Part shown: piece after piece, positions 50,896-62,450 of the stretch
Position numbering within the stretch: position 1 is the stretch's first letter
Layout: every line of letters begins with the position of its first letter
Source of the DNA: Massariosphaeria phaeospora
Lineage: Eukaryota; Ascomycota; Dothideomycetes; Pleosporales
Reading direction: 5' to 3'
DNA length: 64,000 nt
Assembly: GCA_011032825.1 (NCBI GenBank)
Contig: JAADJZ010000006.1
Coordinates: 1,116,001 to 1,180,000, forward strand
Program-made: the position numbers and the translations under genes
Notes under the pieces: model-generated
What the model saw: only the letters and a program-made list of their open reading frames with translations
The model's database searches: none
What the model was told of the DNA's origin: nothing

Positions 50896-51878
50896 GGAGA
50901 GCCTGGGCGAAAGCCATTCAATAACATCAGTTGGAACACCGCCTCAATACTCGCGCAACTGGATCGTGTGAGGACTTCGTAGGACTCCATTATTAAGAAT
51001 CCAAGAACTACTCCATATCTCCGAGTACCTGAAATGTAGCCTAGCTGGAGCCTGGCAAATCAGGTTGCATCTGCGGCCGAACTTTATGGACATAAGGCGG
51101 CAAGAAGCATACGAATCGGCAGTAGGTTTGAAATTGTCCCGTTGAGCTTGAACTTTCTAGTTTGCTCGTCGGTGTTCTGGCAGTCAAACCACATAGCTAT
51201 GCCGAATTCGGATCTTCGAGCCAAGATGCGCTATTACTAGCGGCGCAAAATGCTTCCGCATTCGGACAACAATGAAACAACAACTTTGTGACATCATTAT
51301 GTTGCGAACCACGAAGATGTTCATCGAAACTGGACCGCGCCGCTACCGCAACACAAGGCAGTCGCATTCTACAGATGCCTTCCTTCGTTCAGAATCCAAT
51401 CCGCGCAGATCCGCGCCTGGCGGGTCAAAACCGGGCCTCTCCTTCCCGACTAACCGACCCTCCCAGACAAGGACCTGTTCGATGAAAGCTGCGCAACGAG
51501 ACAGAGCTACTGAACTTTAATTGCGGTCTATTAATGTCCACACAGCACAGTACCGGGTCATTAGACTTCCTGAGTCAACGCCGACGTTGTCCTCCATGTG
51601 GCCTCCGAGAACACTACCGTATGGCCTCCGGTCGTTTTTCCGCATTCTGTCATCTGATTCAACTCCAATTGGTATGGTGTATCTCTAGAAATAAAGCAAA
51701 TACGAAATCCTTGGATAAGCTCCCTGGCGCTGCAGTATTAGAAGTCACGTGCTGATCACTAGGCCCAGCCCCGTCAATATGGGTACTCGCATTGAACTGA
51801 AAAACTTGAAATTGCGAAATGGGCTTCGGATCTCTATTTTGGATCAGTCTCCTAATGGACTTGGGTGCATCCATTCTA
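50896..51878. other. Intergenic, no gene seen
   Basis: About 1 kb without recognisable coding sequence. Open frames of up to 82 codons (51272-51520) look random. Confidence 0.45.
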
Positions 51879-53868
51879 TTAACTCTTAGACTTCTTGGGG
51901 GCAGGATCATCATCCACATTGGCAGACTCTCCGTCGGGCCTCTTTCTCTTTAAATCAGGTCCGGACTCAACCTCATCTCCCGGCCCTGTGTCACCTCCGT
52001 GACCTACTCCAACTTCCGGTTTCGGTTCATCTCTTGGCCCTGCCCCAGTATTCGACTCTGGTCTATTTTCCGGAGGTTCTTCATTGTCCGGAACTACTCC
52101 ATTGTCTGGAACGGCTTCATCATTCGGCCCTACCCCATCATTCGGCCCTGCATTGTCAACTGGCACAGCTTCCTGGTGCCGACCTGTAGTGCCGGATGCC
52201 TCATGATAAGATTTGGTGAAAAGATCTCCGTTGTAGACATCATTCCCATTTTTCTCTGTAACCTTGGTTGAAAAAGGCTTTGGCTTCTGAATCTTGAATG
52301 CCTCCCTCATAAGCTGCATGGAAGTACCATCCGGAGCCGGTTTTGTGTACCTGCCGTCCACGATGAGACCCTCAGGCATCGGATATTTTGCTTGCTCGTT
52401 TTCGGAGAGTGACAACACATCTACTGGGCCGTACGGGACGCGGATTCCGCGACCTATTCCTCGGGAAGAGAACTGGGGCCATTCAGGTTCTTTGACGCCG
52501 TAGTGATCTGTGAACTTCTTGCGATACATTTCGTGGTCGTTATCGCTGGGCGACACATCAACCGGAATGGTGAGCGTTGTTGGCATGTTTTCATCCAGGA
52601 ACTTGTCGAACAGAGAATTCGAGCTGCTGATATCATCATCAATGTTCACGTCCACATATTGGGCAACATCCCGGTAGACGTCAACGTCGCTGATGGGAGA
52701 ATGTGGCGGTGAATCTACTGGCGATGGCGGAGCTCGTTGATTGTAGACGTGGAACTCGCGCCGCCCATTGGTAGCTTCTGCCCACGGTGTAGAAATTTGT
52801 CGCTCGTAGCTCTTAGGTCTGGGCTCTTCCGGTTTTCTTGCGTCGAACTCAAAGAACTGGCTCTCAGGTATCAAATATCGTCCAGGGTCCTCCACAACTT
52901 GAGGAGCAGCGTTACCTCTAGTGTTCCTGCTCGGAAGCTTGATAGATTCTCCATCTTTCTCTTTGGGATTTGTTTTTTCTGAGTTCTCGTTAGATGCCTT
53001 ATGGTTTTTGGGCGGTATCATCGCAAAATATCCAGATTTGACGATACCAAGGCAGTCGTATGAGATTGGCCAGTCATCCGATCTTTCCGCTGCCGAGATA
53101 TGAACTCTTTTTTTCGTTCTAGTGTTTCGGAAAGCATCTGCAATAGTGGATCGCTCAGATGACAGCTGCTCAAACATCTTGCACTCCTTCATACGTCTTT
53201 CTGAATGCGACGCATGATAGACCCGTCCTTCGTTCGTGTTCAACTCTACTTCCCCTCGCATATCCTCAATTTCTCGTCTTCGGCTCTCGAATCCTTCCTC
53301 GTCTAGATGCAGTTGATATGGGGGCCACCTGCTCCTAGGTTCTGGGCGACCATGACCGCTTGGTCCACGTCTCCATACTGGCGTCAACCAATGAAGTTGG
53401 TCGTGAGATGGGCGGAGTTTACCATCAATCGACTGGCAAGTACCAATACCTTTTTCTTTGAATTGACTGCAATACTCAGTCGCCGATCTTATAATTTTCT
53501 TAGTGACGCCGCCGAGCACAGCCACGCCCCTTATATTAGGTTTCGAAACATCCTCACTCATTTGGAAACGCATGGTGGGATTTTGGTAGTAAAGGAAATC
53601 CTCATAGACAGCCTCAGCTTCCATCCGATCGGTGTGTTTGTTGTGCTGCGATGCGGTCGCATTCTTAAACTTTACGTCTTCTGCTTTCTCTTTCGCCTTT
53701 TTCAGATCCCGTCGTCGATCCTTCAGTGTTTTAGCCTTAGTGCCTGGGACGGTTACTGAAAGAGTGTAGTAACTTGTATCCTCGCCAAAGCCTTCATGCG
53801 GAACCTCCCTCTGGTGGAGGCGTTTTCTTGCCTTTCACACCCTTCGTATTCTTCTTTTTTGATCCCAT
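51879..53868 (-). CDS. Orphan protein with acidic Pro/Gly/Asn/Asp repeats and C-terminal NLS
   Basis: The main exon runs 53755-51879 on the minus strand. Although an ATG exists at 53624, the same frame is open and clearly coding-like further upstream (basic coiled coil DRRRDLKKAKEKAEDVKF) back to a TTTCAG acceptor at 53756. An ATG at 53868 (MGSKKKNTKGVKGKK) supplies a likely first exon; the donor is uncertain (GTGTGA after 53841 or GTTCCG after 53805). The product is about 635-647 residues. The middle has YQLHLDEEGFESRRREIEDM and WPISYDCLGIVKSGYFAMIPP, which recall fungal orphan nuclear proteins. Near the C-terminus lies a degenerate repeat of GPNDxV/PDNGVVPDN units, followed by a bipartite NLS-like end (KRKRPDGES, PAPKKSKS). 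No known domain. Confidence 0.7.
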
Positions 53869-54565
53869 TGTAATTTCTAGGACATCTAGGTAGGTCGTTT
53901 TTCGGCGAAGATAGCAGATATGTGGTGCGTAAGAAATGGACTGTAGCCTCAGTTAGTGTTTGATGTTGCGTTCATGACCACCCTGACCGTGGATCAGGTT
54001 TCTTCGATACAAAGCCCTTTGAAGTCCTCGTTATGTCATCAGGGTGTAACAATGCTTCGACTTTCCCGCAATAAAGTTCCGCAATGAACGCTTGGCCTCA
54101 CTCGCCTTAGCCCAAATTTGACGTCGAGGACAAAGAAAAAAGTGCCAATATGACCCGCATGCGGCATTGGGACACAAAGGTAGTCGCGGGGGGTTATGAG
54201 AGGCACACCTGCATGTTTAGGATATATCAAATTGCATTAAATTACGACAATATAGGATACAGGATTCAGAAGGAAAGCAACCCAAAGCATGCTGGCGGAT
54301 CTACCTTTTTCTCCTGATTAAAAGGCTTTGAAAAGACTTACAAACCAATGCTAGCATGTTCGCATGCAGAAGACGATGCTTCAACTTGCGTCTGACGCTT
54401 ACTCATCTGACTTCGAGTTCTGTAATCGCTCGTGGAAGGCCTGCTTCTCGATTAAGAAGTCCTTCCTCTCTTCATCGAACGCGAGTTTTTGTGCCGTCAG
54501 TGCCTCTACGCCTTTTCCGAGTATACCTTTCCGCTCGGCCAATAGTCAGCAATAACTGCACGATT
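53869..54565. other. Intergenic, no gene seen
   Basis: About 0.7 kb between two minus-strand orphan genes; no coding signal. Confidence 0.45.
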
Positions 54566-55507
54566 CTATTGATCAATTGAATTAACTCGATCTTTTTCTG
54601 CATCCTCGGTCTGCCTCTTTAATTTCGCAGCTTTCCTGTTCTCTCTTGCCCTGTGTAACCATTCCTTGAACTTGGTTCGTTTTGCTTCAAGCATCGGTGC
54701 CATCGCCTTTCTCTGTGCCAATCGCTGAACGACTGTCAGGTTCTCTTCAGGAATGGGGTTTTCGAGATCAAAGTCCATGTCTGGCAGTACTGTCATCGTT
54801 CGGTTTCATATTGGCCATGGGTTCGTCGTTCCTAGGTTACCGCGACTTTCGTTGCCACTAGGGGTTTCGGATTCAGAATCCGTATGTGGAAGTACCGTTA
54901 CTGCTCGGGTCCGTATTGGCAATGCAAATGGACTCGCCCCGCGACCTTCGTTCTCCCTGTGGTTTTCGGGGTTAAAGTTCATATGTGCAAGTACCGCTGT
55001 TGTTCGGGTCCTTATTGGCAATGCAAATAGATGTGCAGTTGCAGCGTCACCGCGACTTTCGTCCTCACTGGATGATTCTTCGATTTCTGAACCTCTATCT
55101 CCCCCAAAATCGGATTCCGAATCACTCTGTGCGGGAGTCGGTGACAACTCACTCAAATCTAACTGATGGGGCACCATAGGTTCGGAACTCCTGTGTGACG
55201 TAATGACAGTTATGTCCCGTGTTGTTTCGTCTTCCCCATTCGTTTGATGAGACATAGCTGTCCCGTCTTCCTGATTATGCTCAGCGTTCTTCAAGGTAGA
55301 AACTATTCTGGATCTAGACTCTGCGACTTGCTCCAGCGCGAAAGGTTCTATATCTTCTAAATTCTTGTTTGCGGGAAGCAAGTTATTTGGCCAATTGCTT
55401 CGTCGTTTGTGGTTTGTTCCTACTCTGAACCGCGCCGTTTTCTCGGAAGCCTTGCTTGCCCGTTTTGCCAATTGTCGCACACTTGATCGTAATGGCGCTA
55501 TTTGACC
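54566..55507 (-). CDS. Orphan coding segment with FALPIRTR repeats, interrupted or spliced at 54805
   Basis: Minus-strand frame, open from 55507 to a TGA at 54806, and again in the same frame to 54566. It starts without an ATG, so it is probably a downstream exon of the gene that begins at 56026. The first part is basic (RQLAKRASKASEK, NHKRRSNWPNN); then come acidic Ser-rich stretches and three tandem copies of a ~40-residue unit (ESRG, FALPIRTR, VLxH). In copy 3 the Arg codon of PIRTR is replaced by TGA. A 51-bp GT-AG segment (GTAACC to GACAG) spanning this stop could instead be removed as an intron, leaving ESR-VLPDMDF in frame. The C-terminus is a basic helix (EAKRTKFKEWLHRARENRKA). Function unknown. 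Confidence 0.5.
54735..55080. repeat. Tandem ~120-bp coding repeat, three copies
   Basis: Three successive units that on the minus strand encode variants of ESRG...FALPIRTR...VLPH. Copies 1 and 2 (54841-55080) are close; copy 3 (54735-54840) is shortened and carries the TGA. Confidence 0.7.
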
Positions 55508-55669
55508 TCAAGCTTTTGACGACGATTTCGACTGTATGCAATGTGGCATTATTAGTTTGGTCGTTGTTATCGCATTGGAGACACCCTTGTTTTTATCTTG
55601 GTCGAGTCCCGCATGATCCTTCCTATCCTGTGCTGCCCGTATAAGCACCTGCCCTTGTCCCAGCGCCTT

Positions 55670-56026
55670 TTACAATGCATTCGAATCCGTCAGTTCCTGC
55701 TGGGGCGGAGTGTTGGCAGTAGGCACGGACGCAGCACCGTCTACGTCTATGGTATCTGTTACTCTAGTCTGCACATCTTCGGTGCTGTTAGCTACCGCCG
55801 AGGTATTGACACGCTCCTCGAGGTATGATGCGGGCACACGGTCGGATTTCGGTCGTTTCGAAGACGGAAACTGCGACGGTATCAAGCCGTCTTCTGCCCT
55901 CTTTCGTTTTGCTCCTACTGTAGACTGGCTGATTTCAACCCGCTTCTCTTGTGGTTGTTCTGGATCTTTGTCGTTGTTCTCTATGGATTGTTTTCTTGAA
56001 CCGAATATCGGATTAGTCGAATTCAT
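55670..56026 (-). CDS. First exon of an orphan nuclear-type protein
   Basis: The ATG at 56026 (MNSTNPIFGSRKQSIENN) lies about 80 bp behind a TATA-like TATATAAA (56103-56110, minus). The frame runs 118 codons, ending TDSNAL, then TAA at 55670. It contains an NLS-like AKRKRAEDG followed by SSKRPKSDR. The stop overlaps a GTAAAA donor-like word, and coding-like sequence resumes at 55507, so this is probably exon 1 of the gene that continues to 54566. I could not find a donor/acceptor pair with matching phase. Confidence 0.5.
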   Translation of the reverse strand: MNSTNPIFGSRKQSIENNDKDPEQPQEKRVEISQSTVGAKRKRAEDGLIPSQFPSSKRPKSDRVPASYLEERVNTSAVANSTEDVQTRVTDTIDVDGAASVPTANTPPQQELTDSNAL

Positions 56027-56570
56027 GATGGCGATTATGCACAGTTGTAGCAAGTGGGCGGTGCAAAAATGAGGTTGTGATCGCGGAGGTAATTTAAGCT
56101 GATTTATATAGGTATTAGGCAGTTAGTGCACGTTGTGATATCATGATGCACTGCCGTATCCCCGGGGAGCACCAGGAGCGTTCCCTAGTACCCGGGTGGC
56201 TCTGTCCACATCTTCTGTTCACTCACAGGAATTTCAAACTTTCACTACTAAGATTTGCTGAAGCGACACCCGCTGCATAGGGCTCATGGAGTGCCTGCTG
56301 TCTGTCATGCACGTTGCAACAGTCCATGAAAGCCTGGAAAGGGACGATGATTGTGTCTTGTAAAGCATACGTCATCATTGTAACAGCAAATCTTAAATTG
56401 TTTCTTTAGTTGCAGGAACAATGTCTTCATAGTGCTCTTACAGCTCTCGCGTCTACACTACCAACCCACCTTGTGTTCGAACAACCTGCCTGCGAAGTCT
56501 TCAACCCAACCTTCTAAATATCGCAACTACTTCTAGTTCCCTCGAATAATTTCCTCCACCACTAGTCGCA
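56027..56570. other. Divergent intergenic region
   Basis: 544 bp between two divergent orphan genes. It holds the TATA of the minus-strand gene near 56103, a GC-rich CCCCGGGGAGC (56161-56171), and a CT-rich leader before 56571. Confidence 0.45.
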
Positions 56571-58199
56571 ATGGCATCTACGTATACAGGCCTCAACCAC
56601 TCCCTAGGAGTAGACCCATTGGCTCTTACCCCGACGAAAAGGCCACGAGCGGACGAGGACCCCACACTACATGTCGGCCCTTCGCCAAAGAAAAAACTAC
56701 GGGTCGATCATTACCCGGAGCCACTTGTCAATAATTTCCAACATGACTTGACAGATACAGTAGCGGCTAACGATGCTACAATGGATAAAACGACGCTGGA
56801 AATTGCCACTTGGAAATCTCCACCGTCCACCTATCTTCGCCAAACACGCGCTTTAACTCCCGACGAAGGCGTCCGCGAGCACACGTCAGTCCATCTCGAT
56901 TGCTGTAGTCATGCTACCGCGGATCTCGATAAAGAAACTCGACAGCTTGAGGAGCTCATGATAGAACAAAATCCATTAAGCTCTAGTTACCCCACCCCTC
57001 AAGGCTGGCACAGCGTGAACAACCCAGCGGATGGTTCTGCGTGGGTGGTCTTGTACTCTCCAGAGGTCGTTGAAGCGACGGATGACGGGGATAAATATTT
57101 CGACCCGGCTTACTACCTTGAACATGAAATGAAGGAACACACTAGTTCAATTGTCCTACAGAGTTTGGCTGATGCTGAGGTCAACACCCCAGAAGTGGAT
57201 GAAGAGGACTTGATGGACGGCGCAGATCGCATAGAGACTGGACACCTTGACGCTTACGAAGTGACGAACGTTGATCAAAAGTCACAGACGGACTCAGAAA
57301 TGCGCGTCGATGTGTCCACTGGCGATCTTATTATGACAGATGGTTCGCAAGCGATGAGCCATGAACCGACCGCCCTCGTTCCGTCAACAATCTCGGTTTT
57401 TTCAGCCAGTCGGATTACTTCGACAGTTCCGGTTCTTCCAGCAGTTTCAATTCCTTCCATAGATGCGACTGCTTTGATAGGCCCTGTCTCTTCGCCGGAT
57501 AGCCTTCCATTGAAAGACCCCATCCTTCTTTCCACGGATAGCGCTGTTTCCACAGACGTGGAGGAGAATGGGTGCGAGTGGGTGCTCATAGGCGATGATT
57601 TCAGCTCTCCTGAATTGGGTATTCCCGCTCCAAAGAAGCTTGTCGTTCACTTCCGTCACAAGATCACCAAGAAGGACGAGGTCCACATCTACAGCAAGAA
57701 ACACGGTGTGAGCCTAGACTGGAACAACACGCAACATATACAGCTCGTTCATAATTGGCGCCGGAGGCTCTTTCGAACAAAAGGTATGGTACCTATCAAA
57801 GAGACATCGACTTATGCACCCGATGAGGAGGCATACTTAGAGTTGTTCTACGAGAAAGTAAAAGCAACCATAATCGCGGAGCAGAAAAAGTCAAACGGGG
57901 CATCTATCATCTTACCCCACATCACGGCTATCGCGAAGGTGTTCAACTCTTTCTTCATGGGTAAAATTCTTAAAGATCAGAAGGGCCACGATCTTCCACC
58001 CCGCAAATTTCGCGAATACCCATCTTTCAAAAACAAAATCGGCAACAAGAACGGTAAAATCAACCATGTACGAGCAGAGGTGGGGAAATTGATCGAGGGT
58101 CAGGCTCAGACACATGCCTATCTCCCGATTATTACAGTACATGAGCTTCTTGAGTTTAGAGAAGGCAAGATGGATGTCCAAGCAGACCTGATAGAGTAA
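56571..58199 (+). CDS. Orphan nuclear-type protein with C-terminal basic helical domain
   Basis: A single-exon 542-residue protein with an ATG behind a C/A-rich leader. The N-terminus has two NLS-like stretches (TPTKRPRADED and GPSPKKKLRVDH). Residues ~90-370 are acidic and Ser/Thr/Val-rich and probably disordered. The final ~170 residues form a Lys/Trp-rich, likely helical domain: NNTQHIQLVHNWRRRLFR, APDEEAYLELFYEKVKA, GASIILPHITAIAKVFNSFF, PRKFREYPSFKNKIG. Its layout suggests a Myb-like or other nucleic-acid-binding fold, but I do not recognise a family. It belongs to a run of lineage-restricted nuclear-looking genes between 45.9 and 58.2 kb. Confidence 0.78.
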   Translation: MASTYTGLNHSLGVDPLALTPTKRPRADEDPTLHVGPSPKKKLRVDHYPEPLVNNFQHDLTDTVAANDATMDKTTLEIATWKSPPSTYLRQTRALTPDEGVREHTSVHLDCCSHATADLDKETRQLEELMIEQNPLSSSYPTPQGWHSVNNPADGSAWVVLYSPEVVEATDDGDKYFDPAYYLEHEMKEHTSSIVLQSLADAEVNTPEVDEEDLMDGADRIETGHLDAYEVTNVDQKSQTDSEMRVDVSTGDLIMTDGSQAMSHEPTALVPSTISVFSASRITSTVPVLPAVSIPSIDATALIGPVSSPDSLPLKDPILLSTDSAVSTDVEENGCEWVLIGDDFSSPELGIPAPKKLVVHFRHKITKKDEVHIYSKKHGVSLDWNNTQHIQLVHNWRRRLFRTKGMVPIKETSTYAPDEEAYLELFYEKVKATIIAEQKKSNGASIILPHITAIAKVFNSFFMGKILKDQKGHDLPPRKFREYPSFKNKIGNKNGKINHVRAEVGKLIEGQAQTHAYLPIITVHELLEFREGKMDVQADLIE

Positions 58200-59023
58200 A
58201 AATCATATACTGTCTTGAACAGGGGGGAAGAGCACTGCGAATAGTCACCTAGCTGACTATAGTGTATGAATTACCAGTACCACATCAAGCTCTCAAGCCG
58301 ACTTACGAGCAAGATTCAACTTAAAAGCAGCTAGACCCGAGAACAATTCGGAATAATTTAGCTAGAGGATAATCTTGCCTGTAAGAACTACGAATAATAT
58401 GTAATTGCTTCGACACAAATATGATTGTTATGGTGACATTACGAGAAAGGCAGCCTGTGGACACTATGGGAAGTATAACACCGATTTCGTTTACCCACTC
58501 GAATAGTGGCAGCATACGTGCAGCAAAGCTGAAAAGAAGACAACCAATTAACATCTCAGGTCCTCGCTTATCACCAGGCTGAAAAAAGGCAACCATGTTT
58601 AGTACGTTATCAACACTAGGCTGAGCCAGCCCTTTACATCGACACGTATCTAGTAGTGACCCATTAACCCGAATAGTTCATTTTTGCAGCAAGGCTACAA
58701 AGGGGCGTCAAATCTGGAATCCGGTCAAGGTCCGTACGGCGTCTTCGTAATCAGCCTTGGAAGCCAAACTTCAACACCTGCGAACCGTGGTTGCGCAGCA
58801 TCTGCTGCAAAAAAAAATATCGTTGCGAATCATTTCTGTTGCGTTTGTAATTAATGGGTAGTCAACATAGTCAGCAATGACTGAACGACTCAAATTGATC
58901 AACTAACTACATACTCTAAACTTTCGCTTACTCAGTAGCTTGGCTTACTTAGTGGTGCTTTATACTAGATAGAATTCGATTCAAGAAAGTAAACCGAGAA
59001 AACAGTAACGCATGGAGTTCTAG
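58200..59023. other. Intergenic, AT-rich, no gene seen
   Basis: 0.8 kb with stops in every frame; contains A-rich words (CAAAAAAAAATATCG at 58807). It is the 3' region of two convergent genes. Confidence 0.45.
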
Positions 59024-61956
59024 CTACGGCTTAAGCAGATTTGTGTACTCGCTTAGGCCGATCCTATCGTAATGAGTCCAGCCCATGAGCACGACTTCGT
59101 CTGGGGTAGCAAGCAGTAATCTACTTTCGAGATCTGTAAGACCATTAGATTCTGAGCAGGAAGCAAAAGTAGAATGCGAATCTTGTTGAGTACATAGGGA
59201 AGAGGCAGGCAGGTGGAAAAAAAGTGTTGGAGTCGGCCAGCTCTTACCTGGAAGGGGCATATCGTTCGGTAGGGGAAATGTGGCTGTTAAGACTGGACGT
59301 CCTCGACATTCTCCTTCACCGTTGTAGTGTTCCTTGACTGCACTAGGTCTTTGACGATGAAATGCACGGCGCCCCTCGGCATGTCTTTGTTTCCGGTCAG
59401 TGCGATTGCTTCGAGGCTCTGGTGGTAAGCTTGATAGAATAGGGCAACTGAGGGTTGTTGGTGTGGTGAGGAAACTATAAGAGAGGGCGGTTAGAATGAG
59501 TGTATGTTTCACTGGCGCGGAGGAGCTTTTTCGTACCTATCCAAAAACCCCGGTATGGATGTTTTCCATCTGGGATGAAATATTTGGGGCCGATGGCCGG
59601 ATAGATGCTGCGACTGGGGCCGTTCCTAAACCGGAAAAGATTGGAGCTGTGGTAGTCGTGGGAAGTATTGTATACTCTTTCAAAAGCAGGCACAGACTCC
59701 GGCGGCCACGAATTCTCGGGCTTCATTCGCCGTATTTCGATAGTAGAGTCAGAATCCTTTCCATTGACACCTTGACCAGATTTGGCCCACACGCAGAATA
59801 ACGGCTCATCTAACAGACCAACTCTATACTTCTGTCTTTGGCCGTGAGTCTCAACGTCTTGCCTCTGGAAAATTTTGAGGGAATATCCTTCGATAATGCC
59901 ATCATTCTTTGTTTCTCTAGCTAAGAGAAGGTTGCCCGTACGTTCTTGGTCTCCCATCCAAATCTTACCGCAAAGCCACGAAAAGCTCTTTGAGGAGGAC
60001 TTTTTCGGCTTACTAGGTGAATCTTGAAATCTGACCGCCTTCGCCTCTTTTGCATCTTCTCTCGCCCCGAGTCTGAACCAGTTGAAGCCAAACCGATCGT
60101 CGAAACGGCCACATCTCGAAGACACCTCGTGCACACTACCGGCAAATTTGACATGAATATATTCCCCTTCCCGGCCCACTGGGATGACAATAAGGGCCGG
60201 TCCTCCGCCCATGTTATTGTCTCGTAAAAGTATGCAGCGCTCCCGGCGACGTATGGCCCCGCGGATTCCTAGGATAACTGAGATGTGATACGAGTTAGGG
60301 ATTAGCTGTCCGGCCATACTGTCTTGTTTTTCGAGAGGGCGCCAATACCAGCAGCCCGTTAGAATCCCATTCCGATCAATCACGCAGGTATTGTCCCCGA
60401 CGAGACCCTCCTCCGTGAGGTCACCTAAATTTTCTGCGGGCATGTCATCCAGCGATATTGGACACCATGACCATCCTCCAAAGGCAGTTATTGTGGGTTG
60501 TCCGTGGTGCAGACTAGCAGGATTGAGCTTGGCGACACGGTCCATTACCTTTTTGGTGATCTCGTGCGGCTGTAACTTGTAATCCACGTCAATTCCGGAG
60601 AGCAGAGTGGCAATCATTAGCCGATCACGCGCCCAAGAGGTATTCCGTGGCCTTAGGACGGCTACCAGGTCGCTAACATTTTGGATGTCTCGGCGCAGTC
60701 GGTGGATAATTGTCGACGCGATCCAGTGGCCCCTTGTATAGCTAGCCGGATCCTTGGCAAGGATGTCGTCGTCCAGGTCCTTAATGAGTAGCTTATCTTT
60801 GGTGTGACCCTTGAATAGAATCTTCACGGTCGAAGACATAATGAGCTCAAGGGCTGTCCAGCCTCGGGTAAGCCAGGGAGACAAAACAAGAGCAAGGCAG
60901 GGTGCGCCGTCTTCTGTCCACTCAAAGTCCAGCTGATAACGGTCATTCAGGACTGTGTACTTCGCATTCTGGTAGTTTTGGTGCATGTTGTTGATGGCTG
61001 TCCGTCGCAGATCATCATCTGCTGGAATGGAGATTGTATCCCACCAGATACCCGAGCAATCTAACCTTTTAGCGATGCTGGCGAAGCTTTCGAAGAGACA
61101 GCGATTGTAATCCAGGTTTCTTAAGACCGACTCCAATTCCGTCGGACCAGACGTGAGAAATAGCGATGTAATGACTATCCTGGGAAACATCATGTGAGGA
61201 CACAGACCAGTCAGTGCGGCCTCCTTTCCTAATGGATTCATTGAGCTTCTCTGGATCGAGAAATATTTGTTCTTTGCACGGTTGCTCTTCAGGATTGTCG
61301 CATTTGTGGAGTTGCCCGACCTTTGTACTGTCTACAACCGCGGACTTGCACCAGACTGGCGTGTATATCTGGTGGCCCGTGTGCTCCAGTCTAGGATGGT
61401 GACTTGCCGACTCCGTGATAGCAGGAAGATCAATGTGCTGTCGCTCAGTTGCGAAGATGAGGTTCCAAAACCGATTTCAGCATATTCCCGCGGCTCCAGC
61501 TCGCTCTGATGCTTTTGCGACTGCAGGTTCTGTGATATTGGCTGGGAGAAAGTAGACGTTCCAACCCCGCTCAATACTTGCAGAGAAGCCGACTGGAAAG
61601 TGGATTGTCATCATCCAATATATCATCTCAAATGCTCCAAAAGCGTCAACTGCTGCCTTGCTCGTTCCTTCTCCTGTCAGCAGTGTCGATGGCGTTCTTT
61701 CCCCTCTTCCCCTAGCCTCCACAATGAGAAAGTGACACGAGGTCACAGCGAAACACATATGGAAAAACGCTTTCGTGAAGGTCCGGTCGTCGAGCATTGT
61801 AAGCTGACAGGAAAGCAACTGAAGCGCCCAATTTCGGAAAGGAGCCCAGTCACATCGGGGAGCGAGGGTTGACAGCCGGTTCCGGTTCGCAACACAAGGC
61901 GGGTTTTCGCAGCGCCGTGTTCCAGCATGCCAGCACAAGTGGGCAAGCCGGTTCAT
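59024..61956 (-). pseudogene. HET-family protein gene, interrupted by a nonsense codon and a frameshift
   Basis: Minus-strand locus reading as one HET protein. The N-terminal part (from MNRLAHLCWHAGTRRCEN at 61956) ends at an in-frame TGA (61479-61477); the same frame continues as FATERQHIDLPAI to the first HET block HYIAISHVWSDGIGVGLKKP. At about 61110 the frame shifts by one base, and the next blocks follow in another frame: NRCLFESFASIAKRL, GIWWDTISIPADDD and NMHQNYQNAKYTVLND. That frame runs to GFWIG, where a good intron starts (59536-59475, donor GTACGA, branch CTAAC, acceptor TATAG). The next exon reads ALFYQAYHQSLEAIALTGN and MPRGAVHFIVKDL, and a last piece is SRLLLATPDEVVLMGW, the usual C-terminus. 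Two lesions make this most likely a decayed allorecognition-type gene. Splicing might remove the TGA but not the shift in the HET motif. Confidence 0.75.
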
Positions 61957-61973
61957 GAAGGGTGAGTCGATAT

Positions 61974-62438
61974 CTACGAAACGGGGAGATCCTCGGTGTC
62001 GATTGCTTCTAGTCGCAAGTCCGGGCGGTCACTACCATTCGGGCAGGCGAAGAACTCATCAGATTGGGCCTCTTCATTCGGTCGGAGTATGGGGTCATTG
62101 GGGTCGAGTCTGAATAAAGTTGGATGTTGTGGCGGCTCAATGTGATGATGTGGAAGGAGTTTCCGCTCGCGCAAGGTCCCCAACGCTCTCCGCAACTCCC
62201 CGAACTTCGGATGCGAATAGTGGGGATTTTGCGTTTTGTCATTGCTGAGGGAGACCTCGCCACTAATCGGATCACGCTCTAGCATGGCAATAGGGATCGC
62301 CAGAGAGCGAAAAAGGGTGAAAAGGGCAGTGTTTTGAATGAGAAGCAACGATGGACCCAATTCGAGAAGGCAGGATCGGGACGGCATCTCAGCAACGGCG
62401 GGTCCACGGGAGAATATCACATACAAACGCCACGACAT
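61974..62438 (-). CDS. Hypothetical open frame upstream of the HET locus
   Basis: ATG at 62438 (MSWRLYVIFSRGPAV), 154 codons, ending AIDTEDLPVS just 17 bases before the first ATG of the HET locus but in another frame. It could be a 5' exon or broken N-terminus of that locus, or a separate small gene. It has no recognised domain; a hydrophobic stretch LLLIQNTALFTLFRSLAIPIAML is visible in its first third, followed by a Pro/Asp-rich hydrophilic part. Confidence 0.35.
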   Translation of the reverse strand: MSWRLYVIFSRGPAVAEMPSRSCLLELGPSLLLIQNTALFTLFRSLAIPIAMLERDPISGEVSLSNDKTQNPHYSHPKFGELRRALGTLRERKLLPHHHIEPPQHPTLFRLDPNDPILRPNEEAQSDEFFACPNGSDRPDLRLEAIDTEDLPVS

Positions 62439-62450
62439 GCATGGATGCAC

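Noticed and set aside
59024..59512. 162-codon minus-strand frame that begins with a signal-peptide-like sequence
   Set aside because: Its start lies in the last intron of the HET locus and its end matches the usual HET C-terminus; it is made of HET exons plus introns, not a secreted protein.
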